From: Zygnema circumcarinatum
Lineage: Eukaryota > Streptophyta > Zygnematophyceae > Zygnematales > Zygnemataceae
Length of the DNA: 64,000 bases
NCBI GenBank assembly: GCA_037447605.1
Contig: CM074813.1
Location: 1,640,800 to 1,704,799, forward strand
Reading direction: 5' to 3'
Shown here: in pieces, positions 1-10,900 of the stretch
How the letters are laid out: each line of letters opens with the position of its first letter
Position numbering within the stretch: position 1 is the first letter of the stretch
Position numbers and translations under genes: made by a program
The notes under the pieces: generated by a model
Told to the model about the DNA's origin: nothing
Databases searched by the model: none
What the model saw: the letters and a program-made list of their open reading frames with translations, nothing else

Positions 1-22
1 AGAGAGAGAGAGAGAGAGAGAA
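1..22. repeat. (AG)n microsatellite
   Basis: The window opens inside a pure AG dinucleotide run, so the true length is unknown. It is one of many GA/CT tracts in the window. Confidence 0.95.
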
Positions 23-589
23 AGAGTCTTCTTGCTGATAGCATTTAGACGTCCCATTCAGCCCAGTTAGACAAAGATTTCAGTGAGAAGACAATTTCAT
101 TGTAATGACATTCCCCAGCCAACCGCTGGCTGGGGTGAGTTTCCAAAATATCACCTTTATCTAAGTTGTGTCCTGTTTTCCCTCTGCTGTCACTATGCCA
201 AGCCCCTATCTTGCTCTATCCTGCCTTGCATTACTCTCAATGACCAATGATCACTAGAAGCCTAGCTAAGAGACTAGCCGAGGAGAGGACAGGGGAGGAG
301 GGTCCCCAAGGAAGGGCTCTTTGCGCATCAAGTCCAGCCGCCGGTGGGAACGTCTTCAGAATCCCTACGTCTTCCGCTGCGCGTACCTCTGAATCTCCCG
401 GATCCTGGCTCTATGCTGCAGGCAGACCCACAGCACCAACCCAACCCTTCATTAGTTTCAGCACGGACGCGCGAGTGGCCGTACAGCACCTGCAACTAGC
501 TCAGCAGTCTTCTCTTAACCCCACTTATCTTGTGCTACAGGGTCCGCCGGGCGGCCATGCGCCTCCGTACAGAGAAAAACAGTACGGCC

Positions 590-717
590 GCAGGCCGGAC
601 TCTAACATAACGCCGCCGCCTATTGGTAACACGGACTTCCTTATATTTGCAAATTCCAAGATTTTCGCCAAATATTTGCCGAAACCATGGCGAAAATATT
701 AGGGGGGGTACTGTATT
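590..717 (+). mobile_element. Dispersed transposon-end repeat (TACAGTA-C-rich family)
   Basis: About 120 bp here is closely similar to 51610-51720 and more distantly to 50830-50946 (+) and 51155-51270 (-). Shared landmarks are a block about TAACATAA..GCC..CTATTGGTAACACG, then TTATAT..GCAAAT, then CGAAACCATGGCGAAAATATTAG, a run of G and finally TACTGTA. Read in reverse it starts TACAGTA followed by C, the same end as the composite element at 50263-51718. It is probably one end, or a solo fragment, of the same DNA transposon family. The 23-540 stretch before it shows no gene I can support. Confidence 0.7.
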
Positions 718-864
718 GAGAGCCCACAGGCATCTCAATCTGCTCTTTTGCTGAATCGCGAGGCCCGCTTTGACTTACAAAACAAAAGAAAAGGCAAAAT
801 GAAAAGTACCAGTGTAAAGAAACAACAGCCAGAATTGACTAAAATGATAATGTAATTCACCTTC

Positions 865-1007
865 TCATCCGATATGCTATGAAGCTTCGTCAGCTCAATC
901 AGATGGTTGTCACGCTCTGTCGCAAGAGCAGTTTTTACGTTGTGAAGCTACACATGTAACTCGGAAATGATCTTCGCTTTGGCGCTGAGCGAGACCTCAA
1001 GGCTGCT
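865..1007 (-). pseudogene. Broken coiled-coil exon
   Basis: On the minus strand a good acceptor (TTTTGCAG) is followed by an open helical reading frame ending at a GTGAAT donor. It includes the stretches SLSAKAKIISELHV and LHNVKTALATERDNHLIEL. The frame is interrupted once by TAG, one base from CAG (Gln), so it looks like a decayed exon. I do not recognise the family. It lies just beyond the inverted duplication at 1355-1531 and may be part of the same rearranged block. 718-864 and 1008-1354 hold nothing else I can support. Confidence 0.4.
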
Positions 1008-1354
1008 GCAAAACATGTTATGATAGTGGCAATATCTCTGCTCCAATCACAATAGCAGGCAGCAACCCTGACACAGGCTCGAAGTCCATGTGTTATCTGA
1101 AATTACACCGCGTGACAAAAGGACTTACTGAACGTGAAGGTAGTAACACACCGCATAGTTCAAGTAATCATGCAAAGTGGAGTATACAAGCTCAAATGAC
1201 CATAGGCTACTCTTTCCGAGACAATTTAATGACTCGGAATAGCCCTTGGAGTGGAATAAACTTTAGAGTGCATCGTGCTGTTTGTCAAGGGTCGTTCATG
1301 TCGCCGCTGACATCTCTCCTGAAGTCCCAAAAAAAATTCGAAGAAGACCCAGCC

Positions 1355-1531
1355 TTTTGAGATAAAAGCGGAATTACATGTCAAAGTGCGGAGCCTCCTC
1401 CTGCGATTGGGCCTGCTGCAGCTGCGCCTTCAAAGCTTCCTGCATCAATGGCCAGCACAAAGGTTAGGATTTAGATTGTTACACCAAATACTGTCCAGTA
1501 TCATCCATCTTCATCTTGGTTCGTGTTCACA
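1355..1531 (-). repeat. Inverted duplicate of 2506-2682
   Basis: This 177-bp block is the reverse complement of 2506-2682 with about three mismatches, so about 98% identical. It carries the intron end, acceptor, last exon and the stop codon of the gene at 1807-2663. Similarity stops sharply at both edges. The arms are separated by about 975 bp holding the preceding exons, so the locus could form a large hairpin. Confidence 0.9.
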
Positions 1532-1806
1532 CACGCGGAAAGTTTCAGTCTGTTTTCCTACCGTAGCTTGTTAATGTCGTGGTTTGTAGATGAGTTTAGC
1601 CCTTACTGGAGGGTCGTTTTCAACCTTTGCAGGACTGAGATGAATGGTATTAACCAGTCTCACCTTGAAAGACGAGGAATCGTCCTGGGCTTTCCCAAGG
1701 GCCATTTCATCAGACCATTTACTGTCTTAACCCACTCCTGCTCGTAGATGAACCAATATTCAATATAGCCTTGGCGCTGACACGAGTTTATTTTCATGTA
1801 TTGCAG

Positions 1807-2663
1807 GGAAAATCAGCTTCATGACAAGCTGAGGGCGGCCCGTAAAAGCGTGCAGAATATGCCACGGGTGCATGAGCTTGGGCAAAGCCAACTGTTTGAG
1901 TTACGAGATCAGTCAGGTGTGCTACGGACATGGTTTGGACTCCACGGTCTTTTGAACAGGAAATTGCAGAGTTTCCTATTCCCTTTTTGTCAGAGTTTTT
2001 TTGCCTAGGAATGTGCTTGGCATCATTATGACAGGCATATATGTTGCTTTGACTATGGCTTGTCCGCATGGAGAACTGATTTGAATAATGTGAGGCAGTT
2101 CCTAACTATTCACGATTGCTGAAACCGGGCAGAGGAAGAGAGAGTGGCAAAGCAGTCGGAGATGACGTTGCTGACGGATGAGGTGGAACGTGCAACCGCT
2201 CATCTCTTGAGTTTGGAAGGAGAGAAGGTGCGGCGCAGGTGGTTGTTTTCAGCATCCATAAACATCAAATCCCTGCGTAGGTTACGACGGGATCGGAATT
2301 ACTCGCAGAGAAGAGGACGTGATACTAGACTTAGTGTAGGAAGAACGTTGAATCAACGGAGTGTAAACAGGAGTTGCAAATCTCGTCCTCCACTTTGATG
2401 AAGAGCTGGTGGGTGGCCCGGACAATGTGCGTCGCTTTGAATTGTGGGGGTCTTTGATTCTGGGACTAGAGCATGTTTAGAGTAACATTATTTTATATTA
2501 GGCGTTGTGAACACGAACCAAGATGAAGATGGATGATACTGGACAGTATTTGGTGTAACAATCTAAATGCTAACCTTTGTGCTGGCCATTGATGCAGGAA
2601 GCTTTGAAGGCGCAGCTGCAGCAGGCCCAATCGCAGGAGGAGGCTCCGCATTTTGACATGTAA
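1807..2663 (+). CDS. Small coiled-coil protein, 3' part
   Basis: Three exons join in phase: 1807-1916, 2133-2227 and 2598-2663 with a TAA stop. The junctions are phase 1 and phase 0 and use ordinary GT-AG sites. The encoded C-terminal 90 or so residues are almost all charged heptad-like helix (for example LHDKLRAARKSVQNMP, then EALKAQLQQAQSQEE), ending APHFDM. Exon 1807 starts in mid-codon, so at least one upstream exon exists that I could not find. I do not recognise the family; the helical pattern is compatible with a small complex subunit, but that is only a guess. The last exon is also present inverted at 1355-1531. Confidence 0.6.
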
Positions 2664-2682
2664 TTCCACTTTTATCTCAAAA
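2506..2682 (+). repeat. Source arm of 177-bp inverted duplication
   Basis: This is the partner of 1355-1531. It contains the functional-looking last exon of the coiled-coil gene and a little 3' UTR. The two arms have equal length, which fits a recent inverted segmental duplication. Confidence 0.9.
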
Positions 2683-2782
2683 CATCCCTTCGATTTCCCT
2701 TATCCTCCCCTCCCCGCCCCAGCTCGTCCTCCCCTTTCCCACTCTTGCAAATTTCTCCTTCATCCATGAGGCTGGGAGCATA

Positions 2783-4282
2783 ATGGTGCGTTATGCGGGA
2801 CACGTGGCAGGCATAGAGGCGAGCATGGCCAGTCCTTCAGTGCACGCTCAGTTTCTCCGCGGAGAAAGTGGTAAGGGCCGCTTCTTCAACGACTACTGCA
2901 ACTGGAGAAGAACTGGTGATTTTTTGCTACGGTTGGAAGCGGCTCTTCTCAGTCTTTGGGCAAGGATTGGCAGTCTGTTGGGATGCAAGTTGATTTTTTT
3001 TCGACGGAAGGTACATTTTTAGGGTTTCTGGGATGCTGGCAAATGATGGTATGAGGGTCTTGGTGATGTGAAACGGGGCACTCCACGTTCAATCAGGATT
3101 TTCCTTAGACGAAGGAGTCACCTTTGGTATGTTTCTGCAGTTGTCTTCACGCTGCAGTAAAATGGAATCACCGTTGCTCCCTGGACAGGAAGCTCAAAAT
3201 ATGTTGCAAAGCAACACAGCTAAGTCATTGGACCCGGAGGGGAATGATGTCCCTTGTGGCTCCTTTGACAATTTTCAAGTTGGTGTGAAGATCTATCCGG
3301 AAATGATGAAGGCGGATGTCAGGCTTACTTACTATGGACTCTCCGCACCCGAAGATTGTTTGATCAAGGTATTGCTCTTGTTTCTTGCAAGCTGGTCAGT
3401 TTCAATTAAAGCAATGAACTCATGTATTATATTGTGGACAAAGGGCTAGTGTGTTTCTATTCAGCTTCCAGCGATGGTGATGCACCCCCTGAAACAGCCA
3501 GTTCCCTGTCACACGTAACAACTTCGAGTAGGGTTTCCAAGGAAAATACACAGTAAAATATCTTAGCTCACAGGCTTCTTCATATACCTCAAATATTTTT
3601 CTGATTTTTATGGATTTTTTATCCTACAGAGTGTCAGCCGCCAGGGAAGGGAGCGTGCCCTTACTGCTTCCTATGTTCAGTCGCCTTTGAATCAGAATCT
3701 GGATTGGATATTGCAAGCCGCGATATCGTCCAGCCATGTAACGGTGAGTTCATTTACGAGATGGCTTCTGTATAGTGATAGAAACATGTTCAAATATCGA
3801 AAGTGTCAAAGGGCATTTAGAAATGAAAGTTTTCTTGGCAAAAACCTCCACTATGGAACTGTTTGTCCGTCTCATTTTATTCCAGCTCAGCTTGCACTGC
3901 TTCATTCCGCGTATACAGGGCTTTAGCACATAAAATGCCACATCCTAAAACGCCAGGTGCCCACAACCCTAAAACCTAGAAGTCACTAGGTAAGGGGCAG
4001 GGCCTGCCATTCTATCTTACATGTGTGACAAAAAGAAAGGCCGTGCTCAGCATGTATCATCTGCTTCTTCACACTACCTCCGGTGACTGCTCGCAACGTG
4101 AAGACTGCATTGCGAATTTGAATGTATTTCTGAAGGTGAGTACTTTGGAGTGATCTCCTAATGCACGATGGCTATTTGATGTGCAGGTTTTGCGGGCAAG
4201 TGTTGATCGATTTGTAAAGTTTCTTACGAGTGGTCAAGCTGTCAGCCCGGGAGTGCCCTTAGAGACGGCTGCAGTATTGCAG
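2783..4282 (+). CDS. Unrecognised helical protein, apparently truncated 3'
   Basis: Five exons join in phase 0: about 2783 (or Met at 2825)-3016, 3141-3368, 3630-3741, about 4042-4137 and 4188-4281. Donors are mostly good. The fourth exon's acceptor is uncertain because it follows an unusually purine-rich stretch. The product has a short hydrophobic segment near its start (LLRLEAALLSLWARIG), then a polar region, then a helical part (LDWILQAAISSS, VLRASVDRFVKFL). I cannot assign a family. After the GTAACA donor at 4282 I find no further exon or stop before a minisatellite and minus-strand repeat material. Either the gene is broken or a long intron hides the rest. The start is not certain. Confidence 0.45.
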
Positions 4283-4436
4283 GTAACAAATCAGCATTTT
4301 CTACCGTATGATGTTATTATTAAATCATACTTGTGGGACTCCCTACAGATTTAAAGGAGATTTCTCCTTTTGTTTCCTTTTCTTTTTGAGGATAGAGGAC
4401 TCTGTATTTGCAAGTCGACAGTAGCAGGGGCATGAG

Positions 4437-4535
4437 CAAGGATCTGTTAGCCCCTACTACTCGTGCCCCTGCCCGCCCTTGCCCTTTTTGCCCTTGCCCA
4501 TTTTGCCCTTGACCTTTTTGCCCTTGCCCCCACAT
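4437..4535. repeat. TTGCCC-type minisatellite
   Basis: Imperfect copies of a 10-12 base unit, about TTTTTGCCCTTGCCC, are tandemly arranged. The surrounding 4283-4800 stretch is AT-rich and shows no gene. Confidence 0.75.
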
Positions 4536-4806
4536 TTTCTCTAATTAATTCAACCGCTTTCATGCATATGCCCATTTTACTCTAAAGCAAAAGATGAAAG
4601 AATCACAAGATAAAAGTGCAGGAAACCTTTTAGATATACTTGGACATGCTCATTCAAGGACTGCAAGCACTAGCTTCAATTAATCACCTACAATGAAGTG
4701 AAACACCAAAGTACAAGCTCGACCAATGTTCTATATAATACAATACTTTTAGGACTATTTTGTTCAACTGAGAGCACACCCCAATAACTTAATATCAATC
4801 TAACTA

Positions 4807-5076
4807 TCAGATATGGATGCTGGACGAAGATACTGCTGTCCAAAAACAATCAAAATATTTTACACGATGTGTACATTTCCTCTTGCTGCCAACTTTTGGT
4901 TCTCGCCCAAAAAAGATGCTGAAATGATACACACACGAAGACAAAGCCTGTTGCCGCTCCCGAGCAGTGACCTTGAGACCAAATTGATCTTCATGGTCTT
5001 GCTGGAACTTAAGCAACTTCTTGCTTTTCACCTCTGGTGGCATTTCATGCTCCAAAATCGCAGCACCTACCACGAC
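4807..5076 (-). CDS. Possible last exon of an unidentified minus-strand gene
   Basis: On the minus strand a strong acceptor (pyrimidine-rich CTCTCTCTTCATTTTGCAG, ending near 5077) opens a frame of about 88 codons to a stop at 4807. It starts IVVVGAAILEHEMPPEVKSK and is charged afterwards. No homologue is recognised and I found no upstream exon; the next minus-strand coding piece, at 5605-6063, is a LINE remnant. It could be a real exon, a transposon gene fragment or chance. Confidence 0.3.
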   Translation of the reverse strand, partial: VVVGAAILEHEMPPEVKSKKLLKFQQDHEDQFGLKVTARERQQALSSCVYHFSIFFGREPKVGSKRKCTHRVKYFDCFWTAVSSSSIHI

Positions 5077-5448
5077 GATAGCTGCAAAATGAAGAGAGAG
5101 TAGGGCGCGTTAGACTTATCAAAATCTTACGAAAAGCGTTACGGAAAAAGGGTTACGAAAGTACTCCGGGGCAGAAGGATCGCTATGTTAGTGGAGTACT
5201 CGCTCAGTTGTGAAACTTACGAACACGCATACTAACGTTTTTTAAGCCTGACACGTCCTAGTGAGAAGAAAACGAGAGGGAAGAGGAGAGAAGGGGCAGG
5301 GAGAAAAAATGGCATGTAAGACAGAAAGCGTCAGTCTTACTGAGGCTTCAGCCGTGCCTGTGCTTCCCCGTTAACACTGATCGTCTGTCCATTTTTTGTA
5401 CGATTATGTTCATAATTCCCCCCATTTCTGACAATCCTATATTAAACG

Positions 5449-6063
5449 TAACGCAAACTTTCATTGAACTCGCGATGGCGAGGCCATCAAATTTACATGG
5501 ATAAAGGCAAAATATGGAACCACGAAGGACTGGTCACAAAGGACCGAAACACAATAAAACGAAGCTAGGAGCGGAAAACTACGCCTAGGCACAACAACGC
5601 AGCCCTAGAAGCAGCCGCGAAGGTCACCGATGTGAGGCACGTCGCGAGGAGGGAGCGGCGGAAGTCCACCAACACGGTCACCAACAACTGCAGCACGCCG
5701 AAGTAGCGTAGAAGCGAGGCAACGCTGAAGGGCGACGGAAATACGTTGTCGATAAAAGGTAGCCAAGATCGCCGGAGGAGGGCTTCCGGGGCCGTGCATC
5801 TCGAAAGAGCGATGGGCGCACTGGCGAAGGAAGGTATCCAAACGGGTGTCGAGGCAGCCAAAAATCTCAATAGCCATAGGAACAAACTCGTCGGCTGCAT
5901 CACGGTGAGCATATGCACGCTCCTTGCGAAGGGCCGCATCGCGAGCAGCCACGCCTTCATGATGTGCTGCACGTGACAATAAATCGCGACGGGTTGGATC
6001 GGCCAACACAATATCCCCAAAAATACGCCGGGCACCATCCATAAGAGCCAAATCAGCAGCCAA
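5449..6063 (-). mobile_element. 5'-truncated LINE (non-LTR retrotransposon) 3' end
   Basis: A minus-strand frame from about 6063 to a stop at 5605 encodes about 150 residues resembling the C-terminal end of plant and algal LINE ORF2 proteins. The cues are ADPTRRDLLSRAAHH, AARDAALRKE, DEFVPMAIEIFGCLDTR, FLRQCAHRSF and FYRQRISVALQR. A stop lies just upstream in frame and no reverse transcriptase domain is present, so the copy is 5'-truncated, as is usual for LINEs. The 3' UTR includes a block at 5449-5505 that is nearly identical to 44088-44146. Family assignment rests on recalled motif similarity. Confidence 0.65.
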
Positions 6064-6129
6064 ATCCTATATTCGTCCCTTAAATAATAATCTATATGGG
6101 ACGGCCAAAATCGTTTTGTGGGATTCAAG

Positions 6130-7500
6130 GGATTCCGTACAGGAGGTTTAGTGTAGAGGCCTGGCTATGCCCCACACGTGACGTGACGCGACGAGTCACG
6201 GCGCGGCCCTCCGGTACGGTACCGTGGGCGCGATTCGTTCGGCACTTCGGCCCCACCCCGCCCCGCCCCGCCCCGCTCCCTCGACCGTACGGTACGGTAC
6301 CGCTGGGCTGTACCCGCTCTGCCGCCGAACCGCCGGAATCTGTGCGGCACAGCCCGGCGGCTTTTTGCTTTTTGCACGGGAGGAGGCAGGGAGGGGATAT
6401 GCTGCTGCTCAGTGCTCACCCCCTGATGCTTTCGGGGGGGGAGGGGGGGGTCGGCACTCGGCAGGCAGGCAGGCAGGCCGGCGCTGTCAGGACAGGACGG
6501 GTCATGACTCATGAGGCCTCCCTGAGCAGAGAAACCGTCTCCGTGGCGCGTTATCCGTGTTCGTGAAAAGCTCCGACGGCCTGCCTCACTGCCTGACTGC
6601 GTGACTGCCTGACGATGGAGGGAGGATGAGAGGCCCCCCACCCGGCCGCCCGCCCGCCGTAGCGTTGACAGGCGCCGGCCTCCCTCCCTCCCTCGCGGCC
6701 CTGCGGCAGATCCTGGCGTACGGCCGCGCCGCGATCCGCGGCGGCCCTTGGCGCGCGGCGCTTGGCGCCGACCGAAATGAAAGGAATGCGTGAATGGATG
6801 AGCGGATGGCGTCAGGGCAGGGCAGGGCAGGCAGGCGGAGATCGGTCGGTCGGTCGGTCGGTCGGTCGGCCGGCAGGCGCCTCTCCCTCCCTCCCTCCGG
6901 GTTGTGTTCACACGGACGGACGGAGGGACGGACGGACGGACGGGCCTGCGCGCAGCCAGGCGAGTCGGGCCAGCTGGCGCGCGTTGGACACCAACTGGAC
7001 GGACGGTACCCGGACGCCCGCGGACGGTGCTCGTGCAGAACTCTCAGGGACCGGGCTAAACAGTACCCTTTTGGGGGTGCGTTGGACGCCAGTAGGACGA
7101 GTGGCGGACGTCGGTCCCGCGCCGGAAACGGCAGTAGCTCAGGCAAGGGCCCCACGGGCCGCGCCGGAGTGAATGCGTGCCAGGACAGGGCAGGGCGGAC
7201 AGCGCCTCTGGCGGCGCCGACACTTTGACCGGACAGAGCGCGGTCAGAGGGAGGGAGGGAGGCACGGTCGGTCGCTCAGGCGAGGGGGGCAGAGGGGGGG
7301 CGAGGGGGAGGGAGAGGGAGAGGGAGAGGGAGAGGGAGTGGGAGGAGTGGGAGAGGGAGAGGGAGAGGGAGTGGAAGAGCGAGAGGGAGAGGGAGGGTGG
7401 ACGGGCGGAGGGGGGCCGACGTGGCCAGGTGCGCCCTTAGTATCCGCGAAAGGCTTTGTCTGGCTTCGTAACTTCGGAAGGTAGGAGAGAGGTGGAGAAG
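6130..7500. other. GC-rich gene-free region with tetranucleotide repeats
   Basis: This is strongly GC- and CpG-rich, unlike the flanks. It contains CCCCG repeats near 6237-6277, ACGGTACGGTACCG palindromes near 6200 and 6290, (TCGG)n near 6841-6870, (GGAC)n near 6913-6942, and GAGGGA repeats at 7290-7400. A block about GTTGGAC(A/G)CCA..GGACG occurs twice, near 6984 and 7081. Long open frames occur on both strands but follow from the base composition and low stop content. It lies just upstream of the receptor kinase and could include its promoter. Confidence 0.6.
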
Positions 7501-7960
7501 GGGGGGGATTGAAAGCGAGGGGAAGGGAGGAAGGTTAAGCAAGGAAGGGGGTGTCGAAATAGTTAGCGGTTAGAGGGTGAGCGAAAAAAATGAAAGCAGA
7601 GAAAGTCGAGGAAGTCGGGGAGAATTGGAAGAGATAGGGCTGGCGAGAAAGACTGCCAGAGAAGGATCGGAGGGGAGAGTGGAATAAGGGACGCGGGGGG
7701 GATTGAGACAGGAAGTAGAAAGACTTACAGTGAGAAGAGAGGCACTGGCAGTTGGATTTGTAGGTTTCTGCATTTTGGTCGCAGAGCTGAATCTGCTCCC
7801 GTATTGTCGAGATGATAACTTAGGGTTCAAGAAGCGGTAGCAGCTGTGAGGTTAGGTCGGAGGCCATGTCTCGAGTCTGGTTTCAGTCGTACCATTTTAC
7901 TTTGTAGAAACGGGCAGATAGGAAAATGTGCAAATTTTAGGGCGGGTAAAACTATCAGGA

Positions 7961-10900
7961 ATGGCCTGTTGTGCAGAGAAATGTAGAACGATGGGAGGCG
8001 GAGAAAGAAAAGAGAAGCTGGAGAGATGGCCGAGCAGGGAGAAGAGGACGCCGTCCTTATTGTTGATGATCTTCGCTGCGGTTGCAGCCGCAGTTATGGG
8101 CGATGGAACGAAAGTCTTTGCAGTTTCCTTAAAGCCAGGAGATTTGCAGGCATTGCTCGCAATTAGAGAAGGGCTGGAGAATCCTGCGATTCTGAACTGG
8201 ACCGGTACCGATGATCCATGTCTTACATTCACCTGGATTAACTGTGTAACGAACGGAAGCGAGCTCTATATTCGAAGATTGACGTGGGTAGGCCTAAACT
8301 TGGGAGGAACGTTGTCGCCAGCAATAGCCAATCTTTCAGGTCTGCAGGTGCTGAAAATTGTAAATTGCAACATTTCCGGGACGATGCCATCGTTTGGGCA
8401 GTTGAAGGATTTGAAAGATCTGCAATTGGATTATAACAACTTCGCGACATTTGTACCGGGCTCACTTTCGGGGCTGTCAGCTTTAAAGACTTTGTCTTTT
8501 GCTCACAATCCATTTCAGGATTTCAGTGCACCCGAGGAGATAGGGAATTTGCTGACCCTTAAAAAGTTGGACTTAACGGACACTGGCATGACCGGTTCGT
8601 TGCCAGACTCTTACGGGAAGCTGCCGTTGTTAACGGAAATGGATCTGCATAGAAATAAGATTTCTGGAAGTATTCCGTCCTCTTGGTCGGGATCGGGACT
8701 TTCGTCTCTGCAGGTTTTGGATCTCCAGTTCAACCAAATTTCGGGTGTGATACCAACTAGTCTCACAACTTTATCGCAGCTACTTGAACTTCGGCTGGAT
8801 AGTAATCAACTGTCAGGCGTGATTCCACCAGAAATCTGGAACTTGACAAACTTAAAGAAACTATATCTTTCAAAAAATCAACTTGTCGGGCAGATTCCAG
8901 AGTCTCTGAGACAGGTACCGTCGACCGTCATAATTCAACTCGACAGTAATCTACTTAAGGGTCCCTTGCCTGCATTTATGCAGCAGAATGCCAGTAGTAA
9001 TTATGACACAGATGCATTTTGTGCTATTCCGCCGGTGACTACATGCGAACCACAGGTGAACGCCCTTTTGGCATTTCTGGAAGGAGTCGACTATCCGTCA
9101 GCCTTTGCGGATTGGACGGGGAACAATCCATGTAGCGGTTGGTCTAGCATCAGTTGCGCAGACGGGGTAAACGTGTCGGCATTAATGTATGATGGAACTG
9201 GTCGTGCTCAGCTGGAAGGTTACATTTCTCCAGGACTTTCAAATCTAACATCCTTGGTAACACTAATTTTGAGCAACAATCTTCTCTCTGGACCGATACC
9301 ACTTTCTTTGACAAACCTTAGAAACCTTAACAGGATTGACCTGAGTAACAATGATCTTAATGGAACTCTACCGGAATTCAGTGTCGGAATCGATCAAAAC
9401 TTCACTGGAAATAACTTCGATACTGCTCCCATGACGCCTCTCTCTCCCAACAGTCCTCCTCCCGCTCCTTCCCCAATCCCACCTCCGATTTCTAATATGT
9501 CCCCACCGCCCTCTTCTCCCCCCATTGTTTCCCCTGTATCGCCTCCCACGTCCCCGCCACCGACCACTCCGTCCATGGAGCCTCCCACTCCCCTTTCTCC
9601 TTCCCCTCCCTCTCCTTCCCCTCCCTCTCCGTCACCATTAGAGCCGCCCCTCCCTCCATCGACCCCTTCCTTCCCTTCACCTCCCCCACCCTCTGGCTCA
9701 GGTCCTATCATTGAGTCCCCTCCGTCACCCTCCGAAGCTGAGCCCCCATCCTATTCAAGCTCAGGCTCAGGGGGGGGGAATTCCTTTCCTGTAGCTGCCG
9801 TTGGGGGAGGCGTAGGGGGCATCGGGGGCCTCGCAACTATCATTGCACTCTGCATTCTCTTTGGGTACCGACGACGAAAGGAGGAAAGCCTGGTCAGCAC
9901 GCCAAAAAGTGGTGCACCTCCAAGGTGAGAGAACAAAAGAGAGAGAGGGGGGGGTGGGGAGCGAGAGAGAGAGAGAGAAAGAAAAGGGTCGGGGAAGGGA
10001 AGGAGTGGAGCGAGTGACGAAGGCGTGGAAGGGAAAGTAGGGAAGGAGTGGGGGGAAGCGTAACCTTAATTCCTTGTGTCCACACATTCCGTGTTTGTTA
10101 ACCGCTCACGTCATGTACCTCCCTTTTTTTGTATTTCTTTCCCCTGCGGCTGTTGAATGCTGTCTTTGTTTGAATGAAAATTTGGTGTTTCGGAGTAGTG
10201 GTCGTGTTTCCGTACTTGTCTCTCCCTCGTCTCTTTCTTTCCCACCTTAACAATTATTTTTACATGCCTTGCTTTTGCTATTCTAATATTGCGATTTGAG
10301 TACATTAAAATAGGACATTGTCTGTGGATTTTGCATTTTCCATGCTGAAATCGTACGTTGTTTGTTTGGTTGTGGGCTTACAATCATTCTTCCCCTGCTC
10401 CTCGCCTTTCTTTCTCCATTCTCTATGCCTCTGTTTCATCGCTCTCTCCTTCTACCACAGCATTCCTCTCCCGCTTTTCCTGACGCATCCACCCGCTCTC
10501 CTTCCCTGCACTTCTTGCTTCCTCTCTCCGTTTTCTCTCGTGCTCAGTCTCTGCCTTCCTCTCGTCCTTCAACCCCTTCTCGACCTCCCTTCCACCCTCA
10601 ATCTCTCCCTCTCTTTTTGCCTCTCTCCTATTCCCTCAGTTCCTGCCAATTACATTGAACCATTCTCACGTAAGAGGCACAAGCGTTCCCTGTGGAAGTA
10701 CAATCTTCTGCTTGTCCTCCTGCCTGCCTGTTCTTCTGCTGTTTTTTGACGATTGTACATAGAAGTGAGTCAAGACTATCCTTCAGTGCAGGTGCATGAT
10801 AATTAGAAAGAATCTCGAGGATTTTTCAAGGCTTGATATATCCTGAAGACTCTGTATAGCATTTTTTCCTCCTTTTTTTTTGTTTAATGCAGTGATGGGC

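Noticed and set aside
865-1007. TAG read as glutamine (alternative genetic code)
   Set aside because: Several recognised genes in the window end in TAG or TAA at the expected family C-terminus, so the code is standard.
3630-3741. Cysteine-rich frame in exon 3 of the unassigned gene
   Set aside because: An alternative frame gives a Cys-rich peptide, but only the other frame keeps phase 0 with the neighbouring exons.
6165-6911. Long frames on both strands in the GC-rich region
   Set aside because: Stop codons are AT-rich, so GC-rich repeats stay open by chance. No domain or splice pattern is visible.
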